A stretch of DNA of 43,848 bases from Candidatus Woesearchaeota archaeon CG10_big_fil_rev_8_21_14_0_10_37_12 (GTDB lineage Archaea; Nanobdellota; Nanobdellia; Woesearchaeales; ARS49), in the NCBI GenBank assembly GCA_002762795.1, contig PCYA01000017.1, forward strand, positions 64,801-108,648, read 5' to 3'. The position numbers and the translations under genes are program-made. This document shows positions 23,420-30,547 of the stretch, piece after piece. Below the pieces are notes generated by a model. The model was not told the DNA's origin. It worked only from the letters and a program-made list of their open reading frames with translations, and made no database searches. Position 1 is the first letter of the stretch. Each line of letters opens with the position of its first letter.

Positions 23420-23722
23420 ACCCACTTTTTTCTTTTAATCTCTTTTTTTGAAAAATTTTGCAACACGTTTAATTCCTCTTGTTTTATCTCTCACACAACT
23501 AACGCGCACACCATGTGATTCTTGACAACTCTAAATTGTCAGCCAAAGTACGATCCTGCCAACGGCCAAAATAGCTTGCCGTTGACAAAATAATTGCAAT
23601 ATTCAAAAACTCAAAATGACTTTGAATTTTCTTCTTCCAACGAGTGTAAGGCATGATATTGATGTGTGGTTATTAGTTAAATATGTTTTTATGAAAGCAT
23701 AAGATATTAATAGTTAATCAAA
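23420..23722. other. Intergenic region with short hairpins
   Basis: No secure gene is seen in these 303 bases. TTGACAACTCTAAATTGTCAG at about 23522-23541 contains TGACAA facing TTGTCA, and CAACGGC facing GCCGTTG lies at about 23563-23586. GATTCTTGACA, the end shared by E1 and E2, occurs at 23518-23528, so this may be a worn palindromic element. On the minus strand a 51-codon frame (23499-23654) and a 29-codon Lys/Arg-rich fragment are open but lack supporting features. A promoter for the 23723 gene is probable in the AT-rich end. Confidence 0.35.
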
Positions 23723-23965
23723 ATGAAAACAAATATGCCTTTAGAAACAATTTCTCCAATGATGTTTGTTTGGCTCATTCCGTTAATTGTCTGGTCAATC
23801 ATCTGGAAAGGATATGCACTCTGGAAGTGCGGCAGAAACAACCAACCAGCGTGGTTTATTGTAATTCTGATTTTAAACACAGCAGGGATACTGCCAATCG
23901 TCTATTTAGTTTGGTTCCAGCACAGAAAAGTTAGGAAGATTGATGTGCAACGTAAAAATAGGTAA
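23723..23965 (+). CDS. DUF5652 family membrane protein
   Basis: An 80-residue protein with two membrane helices (about 12-32 and 43-63) joined by KGYALWKCGRNNQPAWFI. The pattern W-IPLIVWSIIWKG, ALWK.GRNNQ..WF and LNTAGILPIVYLV is that of DUF5652, a family of unknown function common in small-genome bacteria and archaea. The C-terminus is strongly basic and cytoplasmic. It is alone between two intergenic stretches. Confidence 0.75.
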   Translation: MKTNMPLETISPMMFVWLIPLIVWSIIWKGYALWKCGRNNQPAWFIVILILNTAGILPIVYLVWFQHRKVRKIDVQRKNR

Positions 23966-24061
23966 TCCGCAAAAATTATATTTTTTTCTCGTATAAAACT
24001 CAATCAATTTTTCATGATTTTTCGACAATAAATTCACAAATACTAGATCTCTTTTCATTTA

Positions 24062-24152
24062 TGGGGTTACCCGGATTCGAACCGGGACGACGTGGTAATT
24101 TGCCTTTGCAGGACCCAAACCACGCATCATAACCAAGTTAGATCATAACCCC
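24062..24152 (-). tRNA. tRNA-Pro(UGG) with 17-base intron
   Basis: The minus-strand acceptor stem GGGGTTA pairs with TAACCCC, with discriminator A. The T arm is CCCGG-TTCGAAT-CCGGG. The anticodon stem CGTGG/CCACG encloses TTTGGG, an insert, and a final A, giving anticodon TGG with T33 and G37. The 17-base insert (24097-24113) is a canonical 37/38 intron: TTTG pairs with CAAA to form the 4-bp central helix, flanked by the 3-base bulges GGT and TTA, with a CC/GG intron helix. Splicing after the second bulge base restores the loop TTTGGGA. CCA is not encoded. The mature length is 74. Confidence 0.92.
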
Positions 24153-24441
24153 AACAAATTTTTTCCCTTCGGAAAAAACTTTGATCAAAAGTGCTCGTTA
24201 CACTTCGCTCGAGAAACAATTCATGAAATATTTGTTTCGCAAATATGTTTGTTTCTTTTCTCTCGCTACGTGTGATCTCACGAACCTAGCCAAGATATCA
24301 GCAGGCCAAGAAACCAAGCGTTTTCAACACAAAATCACCACAAACAGTTTAAAAAGGTTTTGGCAGTTTAGGCTCTATCTTAAACCATGGCAAAAGTTAA
24401 AATAACTCGCGCGCCTGCTATGTGCATGCAAGTTATTTTAA
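24153..24441. other. Intergenic region rich in inverted repeats
   Basis: No secure gene is seen. Hairpins occur in series: TTTTTTCC-CTTC-GGAAAAAA just upstream of the tRNA, then ATATTTG facing CAAATAT at about 24229-24247 inside a larger GAGAAAC/GTTTC fold, then TTAAAATAACT facing AGTTATTTTAA at about 24398-24441, which runs into E4. A 42-codon frame (24387-24515) starting MAKVKITRAPAM reads into E4 and is probably accidental. The clustering suggests accumulated mobile or structural DNA. Confidence 0.4.
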
Positions 24442-24558
24442 TTTGTTATGATGCTCCGCTCCTTGGGGCGGTTGGGTTCGTCCTTGTTTTTCTTACCATT
24501 GATGGGGTATCATAACTTTAAAAATACCTCGCTGCTTGCGGTGGTTGGGATTTTTATT
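24442..24558 (+). repeat. E4 repeat, short copy
   Basis: A 117-bp sequence closely matching 36265-36512 at both ends. The first block runs from GTTATGATGC to GGTATCATAAC, an 8-bp terminal inverted repeat (GTTATGAT/ATCATAAC) around GGGGCGGTTGGGTTCGTC and a T-rich stretch. After ACTTTAAA it joins directly to the end block CTTGCGGTGGTTGGGATTTT. The other copy carries a 130-bp hairpin ladder at exactly this junction. It lies 71 bases before the DoxX-like gene. Confidence 0.65.
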
Positions 24559-24629
24559 TTAAGATTTTGAACGCCGCTACTAACTGTACGTTACCTTTAA
24601 ATAATCAGCAATCAAGTTGTTTTTAAAAG

Positions 24630-25064
24630 ATGGCACTTGTTTACTTTGTTCCTGGACTTAGAATAATTTTAGGTTTGTTATTTATTGGGAGTTCTGTTTT
24701 GAAGCTTCCTGATTTGAATGGTTTTTCTGCAGCTGTTGCCTCGTTTAACTTGTTTCCTAGGTGGGCGGTAAAACCTATTGCATATACTATTCCGTTTGTT
24801 GAGTTTATTGTTGGGTGGTGGGTGTTGTCTGGAAAATCTTTGCTTTACGCAGCGTACACTGGTTTAGTTATTATGCTTGTTACAACATTAGTTATTTTTA
24901 TCGCATTGCTGTTAAAAAGAAAAGTGAAAAATTGCGGTTGTTATGGTACAGTAATTGTTGTTCCGCTAACATGGAACAAATTTGTTGAAAATATTATTTG
25001 GACAATTCTTTTTGTTCTTCTTATTTTTGGCACAAAAGATCTTATGTTGTTGGGAATTATTTAA
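24630..25064 (+). CDS. DoxX/MauE family membrane protein
   Basis: A 144-residue protein with four membrane helices (about 7-25, 45-65, 72-95 and 120-140). RIILGLLFIGSSVLKLPDLN is the DoxX-type first helix, and KNCGCYGTVIVVPLTW carries the CxC motif of the MauE branch, which supports disulfide or cofactor chemistry at the membrane. It is full length for the family. It ends eight bases inside the convergent dehydrogenase gene. Substrate unknown. Confidence 0.75.
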   Translation: MALVYFVPGLRIILGLLFIGSSVLKLPDLNGFSAAVASFNLFPRWAVKPIAYTIPFVEFIVGWWVLSGKSLLYAAYTGLVIMLVTTLVIFIALLLKRKVKNCGCYGTVIVVPLTWNKFVENIIWTILFVLLIFGTKDLMLLGII

Positions 25065-26061
25065 CAACGTTCTGCGATTTTCCTTTAAGAAATGCGTTAA
25101 TATTGTCTATTGTTGTGTTGATAATTCTGTGAAGAGCTTCTTTTGTATTGAATGCATTGTGTGGTGTGATTAACACGTTTTCATGCTCAAGCAGCAAGTG
25201 ATCTTGAAGTAATATTTTCAAGTCGCATTTTTTTCCTTTTTCACCGATTAATAATTCTTTTTCTTCTTTTATTTCACATTCGCCTTCTAATACATCAAGC
25301 CCACAGCCTGCAAGAATGCCTTTGTTTAATCCAATAAGTAATGCTTCTGTCTCCACTATTCCTCCGCGTGCAGTGTTAATAAGTACGCAACCTTTTTTGA
25401 TTTTAGTGATGTTTTTTTTGTTGATCAAATGGTGCGTTTCAGGAGTTTCAGGCACGTGGATGCTGATAACATCAGATTGTTTCAAGAGCGTATCAAGGTT
25501 TACATTTTTGATTTTGTTTTGTTTTAGATATGCTTTGTCTGATTTTCTGCTATTCGCTATAACTTTCATACCGAAAGCGCTTGCATATTTTGCCATGTGT
25601 TTTCCTATTTTTCCCAAGCCGATAATTCCGATTGTTTTTCCCTGTAGATCAAATCCGCGAAGGTCATCATAACTGAAATCGCACCGTCGTGTTTTTTCAA
25701 CAGATTGTACGATTTTGCGCGATACTGCGAGCAACAAAGCCATTGCGTGTTCTGCTACAGTGTTATCGCCATAAGCTGGCACGTTGCAGACAATAATGTT
25801 TCTTTTCTTGCAGGCCTTTAGGTCTATGTGATCGTAACCAGTCGTCATGGTTGTGATGAGCTTTACTTTTTTGCATTTTTTTAGAAACTGTTCTGTTATT
25901 TCTGAGTAAACAAATGGTGCAATAATATCTGCATCTTTTATTTTGCTGATCGGGGTTTCTTGTATTTTTTTGTCAGTGAAAATGAGTTTGTGCCCTTTAA
26001 GTTTCTTTTTGACAAGCTCTTTTTCCCAAGGTTCAAGTTGTACAAAAACAATTTTTGCCAT
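25057..26061 (-). CDS. D-2-hydroxyacid dehydrogenase
   Basis: A 334-residue NAD-dependent D-isomer-specific 2-hydroxyacid dehydrogenase, interconverting a 2-keto acid and a D-2-hydroxy acid. TTGYDHIDLKAC is the substrate-domain hinge, GIIGLGKIGKHMA the dinucleotide loop, NTARGGIVET carries the catalytic Arg, and LITPHNAFNTKEA the catalytic His. LDVLEGE provides the acidic partner. The closest type by length and motifs is fermentative D-lactate dehydrogenase, which would fit a pathway with GAPDH next door, but the substrate is not certain. Confidence 0.85.
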   Translation of the reverse strand: MAKIVFVQLEPWEKELVKKKLKGHKLIFTDKKIQETPISKIKDADIIAPFVYSEITEQFLKKCKKVKLITTMTTGYDHIDLKACKKRNIIVCNVPAYGDNTVAEHAMALLLAVSRKIVQSVEKTRRCDFSYDDLRGFDLQGKTIGIIGLGKIGKHMAKYASAFGMKVIANSRKSDKAYLKQNKIKNVNLDTLLKQSDVISIHVPETPETHHLINKKNITKIKKGCVLINTARGGIVETEALLIGLNKGILAGCGLDVLEGECEIKEEKELLIGEKGKKCDLKILLQDHLLLEHENVLITPHNAFNTKEALHRIINTTIDNINAFLKGKSQNVVK

Positions 26062-26164
26062 GATTTTATATTGATAAATGAACTATATAAGGTGTGTGTA
26101 TGTACAAAAAAGTTAAAAAGAATTAAATAACAGAACAATAAGTACTTATAAAAAAGAGGAGATT

Positions 26165-27175
26165 ATGAGAAAGATTCGTGTTGCAATTAATGGTTTTGGC
26201 AGGATTGGCAGGCAGGTTTTGCAGGCGGGTATTGCCGATAAAAATATTGAGTGGGTTGCTGTGAATAATCGCTCTGCGGATATTCCTTCTCTTGCTTATT
26301 TGTTAAAGTATGATTCTGTGCATGGCAAATCCCCCTACAAAGTAAGCTACGACAAAAAACATGTTGTTTTGAATGGCAAGAAGATTCTTGTTTTGAGCGT
26401 GGATGATCCTGCAAAATTGCCTTGGAAACAATTGAAGATTGATGTTGTTGCTGAATGTACAGGTGCTTTTACTGACAGGGAAGGTGCTGCAAAGCACTTG
26501 AAGGCAGGTGCTAAGAAAGTTTTGATTTCTGCGCCTGCAAAAAATCCTGATATTACTATTGTTAAGGGCGTTAATCATGAAAAATATGATGCGAGCAAAC
26601 ATCATGTTGTTTCTAATGCGAGTTGTACAACGAATTGTTTGGCTCCGCTTGTGAAAGTATTAAATGATGCGTTTGGTGTGAAGCACGGTTTTATGAATAC
26701 AGCTCATTCATATACTGCTGATCAAGCGTTGGTTGACGGACAGCATCATAAAGATCCTCGTCGCGGGAGAAGCGCTGCAGTGTCTATCATTCCTACAACT
26801 ACTGGTGCTGCGAAAACAGTTGCAGAAACTATTCCTGAGTTGAAAGGTTTGCTTGACGGTCTTGCGATTAGAGTTCCTTGTCCTGATGGTAGTATTGCGA
26901 ATTTTGTTGCTGATTTGAACAAGAAGGTTACGATTAAGCAAATAAATGCTGTTTTCAAAAAAGCAGCGCAAACAAGCTTTAAAGGAATTATTGAGTATTG
27001 CGATGAACCAATTGTTAGCAGAGATATTATTCATAATTCTCACAGTTGTATTTTTGATGCATTAACAACAGATGTAGTTGATGACACGCTTATTTCTGTG
27101 AACGGTTGGTATGATAACGAGTGGGGTTATTCTTGCAGAATGGTAGATGTGATTAAATTGTTGATGAAGAAGTAA
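26165..27175 (+). CDS. gap: Glyceraldehyde-3-phosphate dehydrogenase, class I
   Basis: A 336-residue phosphorylating GAPDH of bacterial/eukaryotic type. INGFGRIGR (9-17) is the nucleotide-binding loop, SNASCTTNCLAP carries the catalytic Cys154, and NTAHSYTADQ His181. NGWYDNEWGYS near the C-terminus is typical. Most archaea have an unrelated class II enzyme. Positions 35-36 are Asn-Arg (VNNRSAD) where NAD-specific enzymes have Asp-Leu; loss of the Asp that excludes the 2'-phosphate suggests use of NADP as well. GAGGAG lies five bases before the ATG and CTTATAAAAA slightly upstream. Confidence 0.95.
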   Translation: MRKIRVAINGFGRIGRQVLQAGIADKNIEWVAVNNRSADIPSLAYLLKYDSVHGKSPYKVSYDKKHVVLNGKKILVLSVDDPAKLPWKQLKIDVVAECTGAFTDREGAAKHLKAGAKKVLISAPAKNPDITIVKGVNHEKYDASKHHVVSNASCTTNCLAPLVKVLNDAFGVKHGFMNTAHSYTADQALVDGQHHKDPRRGRSAAVSIIPTTTGAAKTVAETIPELKGLLDGLAIRVPCPDGSIANFVADLNKKVTIKQINAVFKKAAQTSFKGIIEYCDEPIVSRDIIHNSHSCIFDALTTDVVDDTLISVNGWYDNEWGYSCRMVDVIKLLMKK

Positions 27176-27192
27176 GTGATTGGCAGAAATAA

Positions 27193-27993
27193 TTATTGAT
27201 TTTTAGGAGGTCCGCCAGGTTCTTCACCATGTTCTCTTCTGTAATCTTCACGTAATTTTCTAGCAGTTTTTAGTCCTATTTTTTGCGGGCGGTCTTCTGA
27301 TTCTGATGCAGCACGTTCAAATGCTTCACGGCTTTTTGCAACTTCGTTTGGGCTTGCTTGTTCTGCAAGTTTCATTAAAACAGTGTCTTGAGGTTCTCGC
27401 TGGTATGCTGCTTCAAATGCACTTATAGGCTTTTCTGCAGCATAAGCTTGCCTTATTGTTTGTCCAAATTCGGGTTCTACTATGTCAACATACTCTGTTT
27501 CATTATAGGCTTTGTCAGGGTCTAATAATAATTTTTCTTTTGCGGTTTCAAGTAGTAGGTTGTCTCTTAAATCTTTTGCAGTTCTGTACGCCATTGCTGG
27601 TGTTTTCTCTGCGTAAGTGTTTCGTGCTTCTTGTTGTAAAAATCCATCATTTATGTGTAGTGATTCTATGTACGCAAAAGCAGGATCTTTTTCAAAGAAT
27701 TTTCTTATTTCAGTTTCAAGTTGTCCTGATTCTTTTAGTTTGTTTCGTGCTAATTCTGTAAGTGTTTCGTCTCTACGCCTGTGCCCTGTTGTATATGCGT
27801 TTTCTGGTTCTTGTTTCGCAAATGCTTGTCTTGCTGCTGGAAGCAAGTCTTCTCTTTTTTCATATTTTGCAAGAGTATATCCGAACGATCCATTTTTTGC
27901 AGTAATTTGTTCAAATAATTCAGCCTCTCTTTGTGTGTCTCCTTCTTTTTTTGCAGTTTCATAGGCTGTTATTAATTCTGATAAGTTTACCAT
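27193..27993 (-). CDS. Helical-repeat protein with Ala-Tyr motif
   Basis: A 266-residue soluble protein built of a degenerate repeat of about 28-35 residues: a helix, then P-x-x-A/M-(Y/F)-x-x-A/E, a charged turn with Asp, and a second helix ending in Ala-x-x. Examples are PENAYTTGHRRRDETLTELA, PAFAYIESLHINDGFLQQEA, PAMAYRTAKDLRDNLLLETA and ISAFEAAYQREPQDTVLMKLA. This resembles TPR or similar solenoids but is not a standard TPR. The C-terminal 50 residues are charged and end in Gly-Pro. The start is ATG at 27993; a longer frame to 28032 adds an unlikely leader. Probably a protein-binding scaffold. Confidence 0.65.
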   Translation of the reverse strand: MVNLSELITAYETAKKEGDTQREAELFEQITAKNGSFGYTLAKYEKREDLLPAARQAFAKQEPENAYTTGHRRRDETLTELARNKLKESGQLETEIRKFFEKDPAFAYIESLHINDGFLQQEARNTYAEKTPAMAYRTAKDLRDNLLLETAKEKLLLDPDKAYNETEYVDIVEPEFGQTIRQAYAAEKPISAFEAAYQREPQDTVLMKLAEQASPNEVAKSREAFERAASESEDRPQKIGLKTARKLREDYRREHGEEPGGPPKNQ

Positions 27994-28090
27994 GAGTCTT
28001 ACTCTTGCCTTGCTGTTTATAAACCTTTCCAAAAGTTATTACTAAAAAAAGACGAAAACCTAACAATTCTGTGTTAGTCTGTTGTAACAC

Positions 28091-28816
28091 TTATTTTATT
28101 TTTTCTCCCACAACTTTTGCCCGTTCTATGACGATTGGCTCTAATGGTCTGTCCATTGGATCTGTAGCGACATTTCCGATCATTTCAAGAACATCAATGC
28201 CCTGAGTTACTTCGCCAAAGATTGCGTGTTTGCCGTCCAGCCATGGTGTTGCTGCTAATGTAATGAAGAATTGGCTTCCGCCTGTGTTTGGTCCTGAGTT
28301 TGCCATACTCAAAAGACCTTTTTTAGTATGTTTTAACGCGAGCGCGCTTGTTTCATCTTTTATTTTGTATCCTGGCCCGCCTGTTCCCCACAAATTCTTT
28401 TTGCTGTCATCTTTTGTTTGCGGATCTCCTGCTTGTATCATGAAATCTTTTATAACGCGATGGAATTTGGTGTTATCATAAAATCCTTGTTCTACTAATT
28501 TTTTGAAATTGCCTGCTGTTTCTGGCGCTTTGTCAGTGTACAAATTAAGGTACATTAATCCTTTGTTTGTTTGTAATTCAATGATTGTTTCCATTTCTCC
28601 CTCCAGTTGATCTTGTTCTTGGGTTATTTCCTCTTGATTTTTAATTGTTTCTTCTTTTGTTTCAATAATTTCAGTTGTTTGATATCCATTTTTTATTGTT
28701 GTGTTTTCTGAGTCATTAATCTGGTGTATTATCAAGTCATTTTCAAGACTTCCTTTTTGCGGTTGGCAACTAACTAAAACTAAAAAAACACAAAGTATAA
28801 TAATTATTTTTTTCAT
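28091..28816 (-). CDS. Cyclophilin-type peptidyl-prolyl isomerase lipoprotein
   Basis: A 241-residue extracytoplasmic foldase. The signal peptide [17 protein letters not shown] ends in a lipobox with Cys17. A Glu/Gln/Thr-rich linker (20-85) leads to a cyclophilin domain at about 85-241, with [15 protein letters not shown] (catalytic Arg), [10 protein letters not shown] and [17 protein letters not shown] lies six bases before ATG 28816, inside the end of the upstream methyltransferase gene, from which it is separated by a single base. It should help fold exported proteins, of which this window has many. Confidence 0.9.
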   Translation of the reverse strand: MKKIIIILCVFLVLVSCQPQKGSLENDLIIHQINDSENTTIKNGYQTTEIIETKEETIKNQEEITQEQDQLEGEMETIIELQTNKGLMYLNLYTDKAPETAGNFKKLVEQGFYDNTKFHRVIKDFMIQAGDPQTKDDSKKNLWGTGGPGYKIKDETSALALKHTKKGLLSMANSGPNTGGSQFFITLAATPWLDGKHAIFGEVTQGIDVLEMIGNVATDPMDRPLEPIVIERAKVVGEKIK

Positions 28817-28817
28817 G

Positions 28818-29768
28818 TTAATCCTCCTTTCTGAATCCTGCAACGAAAAATCCTTCTGTGTCATTATTTTGTGGCCATAATCGTAAGCACGCATGTACTT
28901 CTTTATTATATTTTTCGCCTGCAAATTCTGTTACAGCTTGTCCGCGTTCAAGTGGCAAGTCTATTTCTAAAGGTTTTGCATTAGAATGTTTGTTAAGAAA
29001 CTGACTGATAATGCCTTCATTTTCTTCTGGTTCTAAACTGCACGTGCTGTACACAAGTGTTCCTCCTGGTTTTAAGACAGACCAGGCTGTTTCTATGAGT
29101 TGTTTTTGTAGTTTTGTTAAGTGTGATAATGAGTTTGGATTCCATATGTTGATTGTTTTTGGTGATTTTCGTATTGTTCCTGTTCCTGAACAAGGCGCGT
29201 CTAACAAGACTCTGTCAAATTGGATGTTTGCTCTGGCAAATGCTTGTCCTTGCATCATTGTTGTGATTGCGTTGTGTACTCCCATGCGTTGTAAATTAAT
29301 ACCGAGTGCTGCTAATCGCATTCCTTTGACGTCGTTTGCAATCAATACACCCTTGTTTTGCATGTATTGTGCGATTTGTGATGTTTTGCTTCCTGGCGCT
29401 GCTGCCATGTCAAGGATTGTTTCGCCTGGTTGCGGATCTAAAACAAGCGGTGGAATCATTGATGCTGCTTCTTGGACGTAATAATGGCCAAGTGCGTGCT
29501 CTATGGTGTTGCCTACATCAAGTCTGCCTCTTTTGTGTTCAATAAAAAATCCTTCTTTGCACCAGAGTACGGGTTCTAATTCCCAGTCTTTTTGTAATCG
29601 TTTTACAACTTTTTCCGTTGTAGTTTTGATGGTATTTACTCTGATTGATTTGCGCAAGAACGATAAGCTGTATTTTTTGAATTCTTCCCAATCCGTTAAT
29701 GCGCTGTATCTTTCAATAAATTTGTCTTTAAATACGTATTTGTTTGCGTCTGGAAAAGGCTTTAACAT
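28818..29768 (-). CDS. RsmB/NSUN-family RNA m5C methyltransferase
   Basis: A 316-residue S-adenosylmethionine-dependent RNA cytosine-5 methyltransferase. The N-terminal part (1-100) is the RNA-binding portion with [12 protein letters not shown]. The Rossmann domain carries [20 protein letters not shown] (SAM site), [13 protein letters not shown] with one conserved Cys, and [15 protein letters not shown] with the catalytic Cys. No PUA domain is visible. The target could be rRNA or tRNA. It is translationally close to the cyclophilin gene. Confidence 0.9.
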   Translation of the reverse strand: MLKPFPDANKYVFKDKFIERYSALTDWEEFKKYSLSFLRKSIRVNTIKTTTEKVVKRLQKDWELEPVLWCKEGFFIEHKRGRLDVGNTIEHALGHYYVQEAASMIPPLVLDPQPGETILDMAAAPGSKTSQIAQYMQNKGVLIANDVKGMRLAALGINLQRMGVHNAITTMMQGQAFARANIQFDRVLLDAPCSGTGTIRKSPKTINIWNPNSLSHLTKLQKQLIETAWSVLKPGGTLVYSTCSLEPEENEGIISQFLNKHSNAKPLEIDLPLERGQAVTEFAGEKYNKEVHACLRLWPQNNDTEGFFVAGFRKED

Positions 29769-29897
29769 ATATCATCGAGAATAATGTTTGTTTATAAAAG
29801 TTGCTTTGGGAAAGTCGTAAAAATTGCAAAGAGTCCCGTAATGTTTATGAGTTTTGTACCGCAAGGCTTCTTAATAGTAAAATAAATAAAACCTTGT

Positions 29898-30004
29898 GCC
29901 CGGATCGCGTAATATGGTATCGCGGCGGACTCAAGGCCGGTTTAGCGGATGAGAACTCCGCTTGATCTCCCAAGGTCTTTCGGGGTTCAAATCCCCGTCG
30001 GGCG
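29898..30004 (+). tRNA. tRNA-Leu(CAA) with 20-base intron
   Basis: The T arm is CGGGG-TTCAAAT-CCCCG. A long variable arm (GATC/GGTC) fits Leu. The anticodon stem GCGGA/TCCGC surrounds CTCAAG, a 20-base insert (29936-29955) and C, giving anticodon CAA. The insert is a 37/38 intron: CTCA pairs with TGAG as the 4-bp central helix, with bulges AGG and AAC and a CCG/CGG intron helix. The acceptor stem is irregular: GCCCG pairs with CGGGC, but position 6-7 against the 3' strand is one base out of register, unless the molecule starts at T29897 (TGCCCGG with TCGGGCG). CCA is not encoded. Confidence 0.88.
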
Positions 30005-30019
30005 TAGTATTATTTTGCA

Positions 30020-30547
30020 TTATTTAAGTTTTGTGAAACTCTCAGGCAACTCATCAATCCCTTCAAATTCTTTAACAACAATAGATTTTATTTTCTTTTT
30101 GATATTTGGTTTAATATTTGTTATTGTCATTTCTTTTTCTCCACCAATACTTTCGCAATCATCTTCTATCAAAACATTTGGTTTTATTCTTTCTGCAACG
30201 TTTGCGTAACTCTCGTGTGTTAAATTTTTTGCAAAAATGGTTTTTGAGAGCAAATTTCGACTTTTTCTGAACTCTAATTTACCATTTGGAAATTTACATT
30301 TTTTGAGAACTGTTTTTATTGCATTTATTTCAGTTGGTTTTGCTCGCGAGGTCAAATATATTATTTCAATTCCTTGATTTTTCCATTTTTGTAACTTTTT
30401 TGTCGCATTACCAATAGGGACATAGTTAGCATAATCTTTTACAGATTTTTCTTTATTTTTTACTTGTTTTACTATTTCTTTTCTTGTTTTTCCTGCTGCA
30501 TTTTTGTGCATCAGGATTGTTCCTTCAGTGAAGATGAAGAGTTTCAT
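30020..30547 (-). CDS. HAD-like protein without the nucleophile Asp
   Basis: A 175-residue protein resembling the HAD phosphatase fold. The first strand ends in FIFTEGTILMH, where active HAD enzymes have DxDxT; IEIIYLTSRAKPTEI is motif II, with conserved Thr-Ser, and NVLIEDDCESIGG is the acidic motif IV. The first Asp is replaced by Thr-Glu, so classic phosphoryl transfer is doubtful. The ATG overlaps the Elp3 stop (ATGA), so it is translated together with Elp3; a link to tRNA modification is inference. Confidence 0.55.
   Translation of the reverse strand: MKLFIFTEGTILMHKNAAGKTRKEIVKQVKNKEKSVKDYANYVPIGNATKKLQKWKNQGIEIIYLTSRAKPTEINAIKTVLKKCKFPNGKLEFRKSRNLLSKTIFAKNLTHESYANVAERIKPNVLIEDDCESIGGEKEMTITNIKPNIKKKIKSIVVKEFEGIDELPESFTKLK

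Noticed and set aside
23499-23654. 51-codon minus-strand frame starting MPYTRWKKKIQSHFEF, and a nearby 29-codon Lys/Arg-rich fragment
   Set aside because: Neither has a ribosome-binding site or a recognised motif, and the region holds element-like hairpins; relics or chance.
24387-24515. 42-codon plus-strand frame MAKVKITRAPAM running into E4
   Set aside because: The second half is the E4 repeat, which is also open in the other copy with three substitutions; that openness is not enough to call a gene.
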